Shown in pieces: positions 44,724-55,011 of a stretch of DNA of 64,000 nt. The position numbers were made by a program, and so were the translations under genes. Every line of letters starts with the position of its first letter. Within the stretch, counting starts at the first letter, position 1. This DNA comes from Linnemannia schmuckeri (taxonomy: Eukaryota > Mortierellomycota > Mortierellomycetes > Mortierellales > Mortierellaceae): the NCBI GenBank assembly GCA_029449235.1, contig JANATG010000002.1, forward strand, positions 1,736,001 through 1,800,000. The letters are read 5' to 3'. Below the pieces are notes generated by a model. The model did no database searches. It worked only from the letters and a program-made list of their open reading frames with translations, and had not been told where the DNA came from.

Positions 44724-46700
44724 TCAGGCTTTGACCTTGCCCTTCAAAGAAGTAGTACGCGCAGCAGCAGCAGCCTCATACCAGGTCGATTTACATTTGC
44801 GGATCAAAGAGTATTGTCCGCTCTCATGAAACTCCTCATAAAATCCCTTCCTCAGACACTCGGCCTTGCCCTTGGCCTCCATGTGCCGCTTGACAGAGTC
44901 CAGTCTGCACAGTCCACTGCCACAGTTCATGCAGCGGTACTTGTCCTTCCCGGCAAAGACGTGTACGTTGCGGTGGCGGTTGAATTCGCGCTTGAGATTG
45001 TACCGGTAGTCGCATCCGGTGTAGGGACATTGGAATTCGCCGTTCTTATCCTTGCGATACTTTATGGATGGGGTCAAGGACAAGGACGAAGGATTTGAGG
45101 AGGGAGGGAGCATGGACGGAGAATCGCAGGACGAAGAAGCATTGGGAGCGAAGGTCGACAAAGAGGACGCCGATGGTAAGGACGATGAGAGAGAGTACGA
45201 AAGCGATATTGAGGATCGCTTGTGATTGCGGTCGTCAAAGTCTTTGAAGGAAGTGGCACTACTGTGACGACTGTGGCTGTCAATCAAACGTTTGGATCGT
45301 CTGTACGCGATAGAAGCTGTCGAGCAGCTAGAATCGGCTGAACCGCGTCGATCAAGTTGAGGGCTCAACAGGGCGGCAGCAAATGCGGCGGAATCAGTCG
45401 TACTTGCGGCAGAGTCCCGGGGGGGATGTTTGTGGTATGGCGACTTGTTATAGGTCTTGAAAGAGTCGTTGATCAAAGGGAACCTTTGGTGGTAAGAGAA
45501 AGGGCTCAAGCTCGTTAAGCCGTAGTAGGCAGTGGTGGCATCAGTCGAAGCAGCAGCGGTCATGTCCTTGTGAGTACTCATCATTATCATCGACGGCGAC
45601 AACGACAGGGTTGGTTCGGCCATGGTCAGGCCCGAAGAAATGTGAGCGTTGTCCATAACAGCCGTGGTCACGGTGGTAGTGGTGCTCGGCACAGGTCTGA
45701 AGGAAGCCCCGTCAAAGCAGATGACAGATCCGTCAGCCATGTAAATATCCTGAGACGTCAGAGGGTTGGCATGAAGAGAAGTCCCTGGAGTAGAGGCAGT
45801 GGCAGTGGCGGCAGAGGCGATAGAAAACGAAGAGGAAGGAGGCAGGAATTTAAAGTGGTCGGAGGAACACGATCCAAATTCGGGAGAGCCCATTCGGAGG
45901 CTGTTCTCAAACATGGTCCGCATGGTCGCGTAGCTGTCATTCTCGGAATCCAAACCGCCATTGGGAAAGGATGAGAGGCAGGAAGTCTGAGAAGTCGAAA
46001 AGTTGGAATCGGTAGCGCATCCTGAAGACGTATCGTTGCTGTCGCTGTTGTTATTTTTCCTGATAAGAAGCGCGGGATCAATGTACGAGACAGCGCTAGT
46101 GAAGCTGGAGGATCGTCTCATGGTCAGATAGGGATGTATAGAAGAGGGTGAAGGATTGTTGACGTTGAGAGCGGCGGCGCTTTTGGTGATGTAAGTGGTC
46201 ATAATAAATTCCATGTCGTTTTTTTGAGCGCTCCCAATGTTGGCGTCGTGTTTGTAAGACGTGTCAGTATGATCGAACAGACCGTTGAAGTCAATTGTGT
46301 CTTCAATGTCCTTGTTGTCGATAGGATCGTTAATTTTGCTGATGTAGCAGCTGTCAAAGTTGCCGAAGGTGTTGTTGCTTGGGTAGTCGGCGTGAGAGGG
46401 AGAAGAGTTGATCGAATTGTCGAAGGAGGTAGCAGTCGAGTCGAAAGGAGGAGAAAGGGAATTGGCAGTATATATAACTTCGAAGGGATGGACTTGATGC
46501 TCTTGCTTGGTGTTGGTCATGAATCCAAAGCCATCTTGCTGCTGTTGCTGCTGTTGCTGTTTCTTGGGAACAGATGGTGCAACGAATCCGTCTGTTCCAT
46601 CATAAGAGGGCCAAGCTGAAAAGGATGAAAGGTTGTCGAAGATTTCGCCTTTGTTAGACAGAGTGGTGTGGATGTACCCCTCCAGTGGTTTGCTGTTCAT
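44724..46700 (-). CDS. zinc-finger transcription factor B (C2H2 + C2HC)
   Basis: Single exon, 658 residues, starting MNSKPLEGYIHTTLSNKGE at 46700. Upstream in-frame sequence is leader-like, so the longer open frame to 46865 was not used. Residues 1-540 are Ser/Thr/Asn/Pro-rich with a poly-Q run near residue 55. The finger pair lies at 558-615: C558-x4-C563-x12-H576-x3-H580, a linker of nine, then C590-x2-C593-x12-H606-x8-C615 with CRLDSVKRHM in the second helix. The C-terminal tail (SLIRKCKSTWYEAAAAAR) is amphipathic and basic. The second unit is a C2HC knuckle, not a classical finger, and is shared with the proteins at 30695, 48244 and 52201. The DNA-binding role is inferred. A poly(A) signal lies at 44590-44595. 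Confidence 0.85.
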   Translation of the reverse strand: MNSKPLEGYIHTTLSNKGEIFDNLSSFSAWPSYDGTDGFVAPSVPKKQQQQQQQQDGFGFMTNTKQEHQVHPFEVIYTANSLSPPFDSTATSFDNSINSSPSHADYPSNNTFGNFDSCYISKINDPIDNKDIEDTIDFNGLFDHTDTSYKHDANIGSAQKNDMEFIMTTYITKSAAALNVNNPSPSSIHPYLTMRRSSSFTSAVSYIDPALLIRKNNNSDSNDTSSGCATDSNFSTSQTSCLSSFPNGGLDSENDSYATMRTMFENSLRMGSPEFGSCSSDHFKFLPPSSSFSIASAATATASTPGTSLHANPLTSQDIYMADGSVICFDGASFRPVPSTTTTVTTAVMDNAHISSGLTMAEPTLSLSPSMIMMSTHKDMTAAASTDATTAYYGLTSLSPFSYHQRFPLINDSFKTYNKSPYHKHPPRDSAASTTDSAAFAAALLSPQLDRRGSADSSCSTASIAYRRSKRLIDSHSRHSSATSFKDFDDRNHKRSSISLSYSLSSSLPSASSLSTFAPNASSSCDSPSMLPPSSNPSSLSLTPSIKYRKDKNGEFQCPYTGCDYRYNLKREFNRHRNVHVFAGKDKYRCMNCGSGLCRLDSVKRHMEAKGKAECLRKGFYEEFHESGQYSLIRKCKSTWYEAAAAARTTSLKGKVKA

Positions 46701-48243
46701 TTTTTGTTCTTTGTACGTTTGTGTGATTGGGCGAAAGGTTCTTTGTAGTATGCAAATGAAAGAGTGAATGAAAGGGTGAGGTGTGGATGGTGCAAAAGTT
46801 TCGAAGGTGGAAGATAGGTGAAGTGAACGTGTAATTGGAATGGAAGTAAAGAAGACAAAGAGCACGGAGATGTGTAAGGTAAAGGGTCGTTACTGTGAGA
46901 TCGAGAAGGAAGGTAGAAGCTGGCTGGCAGAAAGAAGAGTAGGGAGGACGCAAAAAGAGACAGCAAAAATTGTCAAGGTGAAGGCTCGTTTATTTATCAA
47001 AAGGGATAAAGAGGCTATGTTAAAGAATATTACGAGTCGTTATGGTCAGGCAGTAGATGCGCACAACTACCACCAACGATATCCATACTCTCCTTCTTTC
47101 TCCATTCCAAGGCAAACGCGATCTTGCTAGCCTTCCAGACTAAAGAACTAAAGAGAGGATGTGTGATAGAGAGTGAAAAATGTTGAACGAATATTTTTTT
47201 GGATGTCCACAGGATCAAAAGAAAGTGGCGACGCGCAACAATTTTCAGTTGCAGACACACACAGCAACATAGCCTCCCTGCAATACCTCAGTCCAATTCA
47301 TTTAGTCGTTTATGTATATGATACGAAATAAAAAGTGAATCGGAGGGACTGTGGAGTGTGAACATGAAGAAAGGGGTCCACACACTTTTTTGTTTACGGA
47401 TGCTTATGGGCTCCTTCAAGGGTCTATGGCGATTTTACATAAACGCTCATTTTGTTTCATGGTTCCACACGAACTCCCATTACGATACTTTATTTCTCAC
47501 AGAGTAAAGAGGCTGAGTAGGTAGAAAAAAGTCGAAATTATGTGAGAGGGAGTAAGCAACGAGGCTAGAGCCCTTTACTCTTGCGGTGACTTGCGCTCAC
47601 GCCAGGAATGTGTAGAAGGTGGGAAGGAGAAGAAAGCTGAACTCGAGCGAAGAACTTTTGACCTTAATGACTCCGCCTATTTCCCCCCAGATAAACAACG
47701 TGGTTTTTATTCGACAGGGCAAGGCAAAAAGCAGGTCAATAAATAAGGTGTAATTCTAACCATAAGTTATTTTGAATGCCCCTGGTTTTGTTTTGGATGA
47801 TTCATTTCGGGTACGCAAGATATCTTTTTTGTCGATAAGGGCGGTCCACTGAATGAACATTTTCCTTCCTGTAAGGGGATCCACCGTAGGAGGAACAAAG
47901 ACCAGCTATAGCTTCTCATTTTCACTTCTGATTGTCTGCCAATTACATATGGCGTTCATGTGAACTTAGGACACCACAGTGGTAAGGAATCTCTCTTTCC
48001 TCGTTTCAGTTAAGAACCGATGGCCTACTGCCTACCACGATTTTTCTCTACACTTCATCCACAGACAAAACAAGCCATAGAAACAACAAGAAAGTTCGGA
48101 GCGTACTTTAAGCCGAGTAGCCTGCATGCGTCATATGTGATTGAAGGCCACAAAAATCAAAAAAAGGAAACGCGAAGTTTAAAAAGTCTAAGATAGGGTA
48201 TATGTTAAATATGGACGTAGGATATCATAAACAAGGGTCGTTA
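46701..48243. other. intergenic, no gene seen
   Basis: 46701-46960 is purine-rich on + (leader of the minus-strand gene at 46700). The remainder to 48243 is ordinary-composition sequence with only short open frames. Confidence 0.5.
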
Positions 48244-50019
48244 TCACTGGGGAGAATCGCCGAGGTATCGAGCACGTGCATAGTCCAAGTCAATCTCAAC
48301 TGTCTTCTTGCCATGAGCACGTTTTGGGTAGAACCGTACACTGGTCTCAATCTCAGTCTCCGACATCATGATGCTGTACACGCGCATACGGCGACATCGC
48401 GAGTTGGGTTGCGATCGGACAATGTGTCGTTGGACTGAGAATTCGTTCGAGAGTGCGCTCTGGCAGGCCTCACATCGCACGGGCGCGTAAAGTCCGCGCC
48501 ATTTATGGGCCTCGGCGTGCCGTGATAGCGATGGTTGGCTTGAACATGTTGTTGTGCAGCCTGGGAACTGGCACTGGGGGGTGTGAGGAAAAATGAATCA
48601 AGATTAGATAAATTTGTGGGTTCACAGAAAAAAGTTTGCTTCTGAAGAATCATAGTCAAATTTGCAGTAAGAGACGAAAAAGCCAACACAACATACAGGC
48701 AGTTTGAGAGGAGGGTGCTTGGGTTTTTTGTGTCCGCTTTTGGAAGGCTTGCGCTCTCGCCTTTTCTTCGCTGCCGCTGCTGCAGAGGTAGAAGGCAATG
48801 AAGTAGAAGATCCGATCATCCTCATTCCTTCCTCTTCTTCCTCGCGACTGTCCGAATCCGATGAGGAGGTCGAAAAGCTGAAATACTGCTTCAAAGGCGA
48901 AAAGAGTGCAGGCATCGTCAACAGCGAGGAAGACGAAGAAGATGACATCATGGCAGGGCCCGCAGTCAAGGCAGTGGTAGCATTAGGGGAGAACAGCATG
49001 ATCTGCTCCAAGGTCGCTGTCGGAGTTGATTTGTGGACTAAAGAAGGTGGTGTCCTTCTCCTTCGCTGAAGAAGAGACGATGTTGAAGCCGATCCAGAGA
49101 TATTGAGATGCTCCATCGCAATCATGTCGTTCTTGTGGTTGTTGTTGGGGTACATCTCGCCGGAAATCAAGATGGGACTGTAGCATCCGGAAGCGGTCTC
49201 GTCGTCGGTGGTCATGTCAAAAAACCCTTGGTCTGGGATGGGCGAGGTTTCCTCGGGACTGGAAAGGCGGTCAAAGGAGACTGATCGGCGGGTTGAAAAT
49301 GCCATAGAGAGCTGGTCCGCGGGCATGATAGATCGGTTCAGCAGAGTCTTGGGGGGATGATGGTATGGAAGTGAGATCATTGAGGTCGATGATAAATCTC
49401 GGGTTGGAAAAGAAGATGGCGATGATTGCATTTCAAGTGAGCCAATGCCCTTTTCTGTGTAGGGGTGTTGCTGCTGTTGCAAGTGGAGCTGGTGATGCTG
49501 TTGCATGGCGTGATTTTGTAATGGGAGTGAATAATGCAGTGGTGTTTGTTGTTGTTGATAGTGCTGTTGCTGTTGTTGCTGCTGCAGTTGTTGTTGTTGG
49601 TGGTGGTGCAAATGGTTATGCTGGTGTGGATGCATTGATTGTTCATGGACATGGAAGCGTGGTTGTTGTTGTTGTTGTCCGAGTGACTTCTGCTGCTGTT
49701 GTTGCTGCTGTTGTGCGTCAGAAGAAGTAGGGAGGAAGCACAAGCCGGACAGTGTGCTCGGATCAAACCATTGGATCGGAGAATGAGCCTGGAGCGACGA
49801 TAGCGACGACGACGACGACGACGACGACGAAGAGTACTCCAGCCCATGAAGAAGGCCATGACCGAAAAGTTCGCCATCGACAGTCATCAGTCCGTCATGC
49901 TCAAGCAAGTTATGGAGGGAATAGGGCGAATTGTTCTCGGAAGCGGCAAGAGCTGGGCTTATGGTGGAGATCAGGTATGGCATGCTGACAGGAACATTCT
50001 GGTACTCGGTGTTCTCCAT
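48244..50019 (-). CDS. zinc-finger transcription factor C (C2H2 + C2HC), poly-Q
   Basis: Two exons, 48697-50019 and 48244-48573, give 550 residues. The intron (GTATGT donor, CACCCCCAG acceptor, 123 bases) separates the low-complexity region from the fingers exactly in phase, with residue 442 the first finger cysteine. Fingers: C442-x4-C447-x12-H460-x3-H464, then C475-x2-C478-x12-H491-x9-C501 with SNEFSVQRHI in the second helix. Residues 85-200 contain several long poly-Q and His/Gln runs, and residues ~62-72 are poly-Ser. A basic AAKKRRERKPSKSGHKKPKH stretch before the fingers is a likely nuclear signal. The C-terminus (VRFYPKRAHGKKTVEIDLDY) is structured-looking. TATAAAG on the minus strand near 50165 is ~145 bases upstream of the ATG. 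Confidence 0.87.
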
Positions 50020-50161
50020 ATGTGTTATTTCTTTTCGATGGTGTTAGCGTGCTTGTTGTTGATAAGGAGACAACTGAATACTGAAGCTGTAGAGTGAAAA
50101 TAACCAAGGATAGCGAGAGGCGAAGAGGAATTGTTGAAGGAAAAAAGGGGAGGGGAGGAGC

Positions 50162-50169
50162 TTTATATC
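50162..50169 (-). promoter_or_regulatory. TATA box of zinc-finger gene C
   Basis: TATAAAGC on the minus strand, about 145 bases upstream of the ATG at 50019. Confidence 0.45.
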
Positions 50170-50182
50170 CGTCCTTTTTTCT

Positions 50183-50228
50183 TTGTTGTCCTTCACTTGT
50201 TTTCATTGTTGTCCTTCACTTGTTTTCA
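50183..50228. repeat. two tandem copies of a 23-base unit
   Basis: The unit TTGTTGTCCTTCACTTGTTT plus TCA occurs twice with no more than one base difference, just upstream of the TATA-like site of zinc-finger gene C. Confidence 0.8.
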
Positions 50229-52200
50229 TTGTTCTCGTGTCTGCTTTGCTCCCCTATTTCTGGTAACAGAGCAGAGGAAGGGAAAGGTAGAGAGAGAGAG
50301 AGAAAGAGAGAGAGATAGAGATTGATGCACAGTGTACACAATGCGCGACAACAACAACACAGGAGAGAAGGACAGACCCTCTTAGTCTCTATCCTGTCCT
50401 TGTCCCGAAAGAGAAGTGAAAAGGAAAAAAAAGGGAAACAGAAGAGATTGTCAGGGGGTTAGAAAACAGAGAGTAAGGGGAGAAGTTGGCTCGTTCGCCC
50501 GTGTTGTCGTTTACCCACCGAGTCTCTCCTTATTATCGTGCTCAAAGGCAGGAAAGAGTGAGATACTCTTTTCACTGACTTGAGGGGCGTTAACAAAGCA
50601 ATTGGTCTTCAGTCAGTGTAAACCAAAGGAGAGAGAAAAAGTGTTTTGCGCAGATGGCCCATGAGACCAAAGTAGCATCTCAATCACCCCTAATTTTTTT
50701 TGTTTTTCTTTGTTTGCAAACATACACGCACACTCAGCCAATGTAGCTCTGTCTGACATTTTTGCATCACGGAAAACATTTTTCTCCCATCCGTTGGTCC
50801 GTTCTTCAAGTCTGTTCTTCCCAATCCAGCCCAGTCTGTCAGTCTTCCCCTCTCTTGCTGGTAAATAGAACAACGCACGTCCCTCCGAAAGGAAGTTGTG
50901 GCATATTCTTGTCTGTTTTACCAATTTCTTCCCGTACATGCCGATTTTTCGACCATGCCAAACTCCTGTAAGTGCTTTTTGGGCAATTCGTGGTTGTTTA
51001 TTTACATTCTCCTTGTTCCAACACAAGGGCACTATTCCCGTCTGTCTGTATTCCTGCCAGCCACGTCCTTTATGTTCTTTGCCCAAGAAAAAAAAACATG
51101 AGCGCACGACCCTGGTAGTACTCGCCAAGTACAAACCCTTTACTTATCATCCTTGAACCTTGTCCAAACATCCAGAAGTAGATAGCAAAGAGATTTCCTC
51201 TCCTCCTCTATCCCCATTTGCTTCAGGTACAAAGAACGTGTGTTTTTTTCCAGTATAGAGCGACGCCCTGCACGAGAAGAAGCCACTGACTTTGTATCCT
51301 CCTCTTTCCTCTTGTCCCATTTGCGTCAAATACGACGCCCATGGGAAAACAGTCATTTTCGGCATCTCTGTTTTCTTGGCCTCTGTCTGCACACCATCTG
51401 CGGGCTACAATCCCACCGCGCCAAAAGAGGTTCTAACAGAAGGTAAAAACCAAGGAAAAGAGATCGGAAGAGGAACAAAACGTACACATTAACAACCGTC
51501 CTCCTTCTTCTCTAGCAGCGAATCAACTTTTTTTTTTCGGTTTGTCTACTTTGAACAACACTACGTGCTTGAACCAAGAACAAAAAAAAGTGCCCACTCT
51601 CCCCTCATCTTACCCTTGCTTGCTTGCTTTCCTTCGCCTCGCCCTCCTTCGCCTTGGACGCGCCTCTGCTTCCCCTCCTTCGTGCATGCAAACACCAAAT
51701 CTCTATCTCCATCCTATTCTCTCCTTTGACCTTTGTCCTCTGGTCCTTTTTTCGTATTTGGTCACACCTAATCGCCACGCGGCCTCCCACAAAACACACA
51801 TGCAAAAAAAAAGGAACGCAGGCAAGCAAAGAAAGAAAGAAGAGGGCACGAACATGAAAAAAAATATAAAAAAAAAAGCGACCGGTATCAATTCTGAGCT
51901 CATGCGCGATACCCCCTAATGTGCTGCTCTTACTCTCACTCTCACTGTCACAGTACAGGTACCACCCTCAAACCATACACGTGGAAGAACCTTGATATTT
52001 TGTTCTAGATATTTTAGGTGTTGTGCAGTCTATGAATAAATGATGCTAGATTGCTGCTGCTCTATGCAAAAATGAATGAAAAGATAATACAAAATGACAA
52101 GGTAAAAAGCTACTTGTACAAAAAAAAACTAAAGAGATAGAGTAGAGAGAAAGAGGGGGACTGAAAAAAATAACAGTGGCCTGGGCTACTGCCAGTTTGT

Positions 52201-55011
52201 TCACCCGTCCTGAAGGACGGCTTCTTCGACTTCACCGTGAATACCAAAGATCCGGACTTTGCGCTCACTCCAGCAGGGAGGTACGACCGCCATCTTCATC
52301 ATCCACCGGACCTTGGTCGCGTTATTCATCCCTTCCAACGCCTCTTCACTCGGCCACCGGTCCTCGTCTTCATTTCCTCCGCCATCTTCCTCGTCGTCGT
52401 CATCAGCCTTCATGTAGGCGTTCATAATCTCAATATCTCCTGACTGGTTCTGATGCTGATGAGAGTGGTGTTTGTCGACATGCATGTTGTGGTCAAACTC
52501 GTCATCATCATGACCTCCATAACCAAATGACAATGAAGACCGTGACTTTCGATCGTGACCTGCAAATTCTGTGGCGGAGGCCCTCTTGACTGTCCTCATA
52601 GTCATGGCCGTGGGTGGAGTTTTCTTGTAGGCTCCAAAGTGAATCTTCTTCTTCTGAAGAGTCGATTGCCACAACTTCTCCGCCACTCGGAACGGATGGG
52701 CCTTTTTTTGACGAACACTCCTCCGTTGAGCCGCAGAGCTCGCCAATTTTCCACCTTTGGGCCCGCTTGGCGTACGACGGTTACGGCTGTTGCTCGAGCC
52801 CGCATCATCATCATCACTATCCTCAGCATTACTATTACTAGCATCTCCACAATCGGCACTGCTGCCACTACCGTGGGCGGCTGAGATTGAAGAGGTAGAC
52901 GACACCGAAGCCGCGAGGGTAGGGAGCATGGAACACAACAGGTCCCACTTTCGCTTCTGGTTCTTGATATGCAAGATGACAGTATCGCGTCTCGCAAAGG
53001 GCTTGTTGCAGCCGACGCATTCGGGTTTTTTGATCGTTGGGTCATATCCAGGGTTGTAGCCTGGCATCATCATCGTCGCTGCGGCTGCAGCAGCACCTTG
53101 CAGCTGACCGGGGATAGTGGTATTACCAGTCATGGAATCGCTAACGGTGCCGCCAGCAGCAGAAGAAGTACTGATGCTGGCGGCGGTCATGAGATTGCTG
53201 GGGAGGGTGGGGGCTGGGCTGTCGCGGTAGGGCCAAAAAGACGAAAGGAGATGGGTGTTGACGGCCGCAAGGGCGGATGACATGGTCGACACCCCACCAG
53301 AGTTCAACCCAGTAGCAGGAGAGCTACCGTCGCCATGCACCAAAGTCGACATTGCAGAGTTTCCAGCAACCTCTATGGGTCCAGACGAAGGAGAGATTGG
53401 GGTCGAAGAAGGTCGAGGTTTGCTGATTTTGCGTGCGGCTGAAGAGGCGTTGGCGTAGGCATGGATCTTGCCATGACGTCTCAAGGTGGAGTTGTTGGCA
53501 TACTCCTTCTTGCAGATCTCGCATATCAAAGGTGTGTACCTCGACGAGGACGATGGCGGCCTCAAAGACATGGTAGCCCCCGAGTTAGGAGGGTTCAGGG
53601 GTGAAGAAGGTGAGATGGTCGAAGAACGAACACCATCGGCCGAGGCTGACAACCACGATTTGGATGTACTGAGACGGGCAAAGGGCAAGGGCTTGGGTTT
53701 GGTCACCATCGATGGACCCGTCATCCTCTTTGATACGGAGTGGAGGGCATTTTGACCAAGAAGGGCTTGGGATCGACGACGGCTCATGATGGGGGATTGC
53801 GGCAATGAAGGTGAAATTGTAGAAGATGACATGGGTACGCACTGCTTCTCCAGTAAAGTTTGAGAACGACGACGGGTCATGACGGGTTTCGATCGTGTGC
53901 CCAACGGGCGTGAGTGTGACCAGTTGGGCGGGTACATGCCATACTTAGAACCTCCAAGAAACGTTGGCTCGTTAAGACCACCAAAGGTTACTTGATCAGC
54001 CTGACCATAAGAATTGGGAAGGTAAGGAGGAGTATATTCAAGTGATGGTGATGGCGAGGATGGTGGGTATGAGGAAGGGAGCGTGGTGCCAGAAGGATAG
54101 TATACTGAGCCAGGAAAGTCTGGGGGCGAGGCTGAGGGTGAGAGCGATAATGGGTGGTACAGGTGAGTCAGGCGGAGTAAAGCCGCCGAGAGCCCGTCAA
54201 CCGCGCCGTATTGGTGGTGGTTGTGGGTTATTGGAGAAGGATGATGATGGTGAGGAGGAGGGGTCCCTTGATCAGGTAAAATGACCGTTGGGTTGCTGCT
54301 GCTATTATTGACATTGCGCAGCGTATGGTGGTGGCTGTGGTTGTCGGACATGTACGAGTTCAGGAGGTGCGAGTTATCGTTTCCATTGTTACTATGGCCG
54401 CTACTATTGACACAGTCCAGCTCAGTTATAGGTGTCAAATGGTGAATAAAAGGTGAGCGCTGTCCACCAGCAGGCTGCGGCGGCTGCAGATGATGCTGTT
54501 GATGCTTGGGCTGCCAGTCAGTCGAAGGATGGCTGTTTTCCATACCCGGCAACAAGGCCGGAATGCTGTACAGCAAGGTCTGTTGGCTGTTTGCAGCAGT
54601 GGTGATAATGGTGGTTTGAGAGGAGAGGATCTGATCAGTCGATTCAGGATCCAACTGAATGGTAGCCAACAGCGCCTTATCAGAGTCGTCCAATATATGT
54701 GAATGAGGGGAGTAGGGCTGAACAGACCGCGCGTGTTGATCTTGTTGCTGCTGATCGTGGTGTTGGTGAGGGTGACGGTGAGAAAGATGACGTTCCTTGT
54801 GCTGGTGCTGGTGCTGGTCGATGCGTGCGAAATCCGGTTCGTCGAAGGGAAAAAATGGGTACGGGTTTGACGCTTCATCACTGGGTGAAGGGCAGTTGTG
54901 AAGCCAGTGGTGGACAGAGGAGGCAGAAATGGGTAAGGTGGCGTTTGTTTTGTGGCTGGTCATAATTGCAGGTCGCTTCACAGATTGAGAGGTAGTATCG
55001 GGGGTTAACAT
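52201..55011 (-). CDS. zinc-finger transcription factor D (C2H2 + distant C2HC)
   Basis: Single exon, 936 residues from ATG at 55009-55011. It has the same plan as the other three but with the two fingers far apart: C497-x2-C500-x12-H513-x3-H517 (CEICKKEYANNSTLRRHGKI), ~147 Ser/Thr/Ala-rich residues, then C665-x2-C668-x12-H681-x11-C693 with ARRDTVILHI in the second helix. The N-terminal half is His/Gln/Ser/Pro-rich and carries two MTRRRSQ/MSRRRSQ repeats around residue 380-415, possible basophilic kinase sites. The C-terminal third has acidic DDDD/EDGGGNEDED clusters, basic patches and a terminal amphipathic segment (RKVRIFGIHGEVEEAVLQDG). Nuclear regulator by inference. ATTATAAG on the minus strand near 55470 precedes a long sense-strand pyrimidine-rich leader. 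Confidence 0.85.
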   Translation of the reverse strand: MLTPDTTSQSVKRPAIMTSHKTNATLPISASSVHHWLHNCPSPSDEASNPYPFFPFDEPDFARIDQHQHQHKERHLSHRHPHQHHDQQQQDQHARSVQPYSPHSHILDDSDKALLATIQLDPESTDQILSSQTTIITTAANSQQTLLYSIPALLPGMENSHPSTDWQPKHQQHHLQPPQPAGGQRSPFIHHLTPITELDCVNSSGHSNNGNDNSHLLNSYMSDNHSHHHTLRNVNNSSSNPTVILPDQGTPPPHHHHPSPITHNHHQYGAVDGLSAALLRLTHLYHPLSLSPSASPPDFPGSVYYPSGTTLPSSYPPSSPSPSLEYTPPYLPNSYGQADQVTFGGLNEPTFLGGSKYGMYPPNWSHSRPLGTRSKPVMTRRRSQTLLEKQCVPMSSSTISPSLPQSPIMSRRRSQALLGQNALHSVSKRMTGPSMVTKPKPLPFARLSTSKSWLSASADGVRSSTISPSSPLNPPNSGATMSLRPPSSSSRYTPLICEICKKEYANNSTLRRHGKIHAYANASSAARKISKPRPSSTPISPSSGPIEVAGNSAMSTLVHGDGSSPATGLNSGGVSTMSSALAAVNTHLLSSFWPYRDSPAPTLPSNLMTAASISTSSAAGGTVSDSMTGNTTIPGQLQGAAAAAATMMMPGYNPGYDPTIKKPECVGCNKPFARRDTVILHIKNQKRKWDLLCSMLPTLAASVSSTSSISAAHGSGSSADCGDASNSNAEDSDDDDAGSSNSRNRRTPSGPKGGKLASSAAQRRSVRQKKAHPFRVAEKLWQSTLQKKKIHFGAYKKTPPTAMTMRTVKRASATEFAGHDRKSRSSLSFGYGGHDDDEFDHNMHVDKHHSHQHQNQSGDIEIMNAYMKADDDDEEDGGGNEDEDRWPSEEALEGMNNATKVRWMMKMAVVPPCWSERKVRIFGIHGEVEEAVLQDG

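Larger units (their letters stand above)
50020..52200. other. intergenic, no gene seen
   Basis: 50020-50470 holds the leader and promoter of zinc-finger gene C, including a TATA-like site and a 23-base tandem duplication. 51560-51760 is pyrimidine-rich on + with CTTGCTTGCTTG. The rest has short open frames without coding signal. 52020-52200 is the 3' flank of zinc-finger gene D. Confidence 0.5.
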
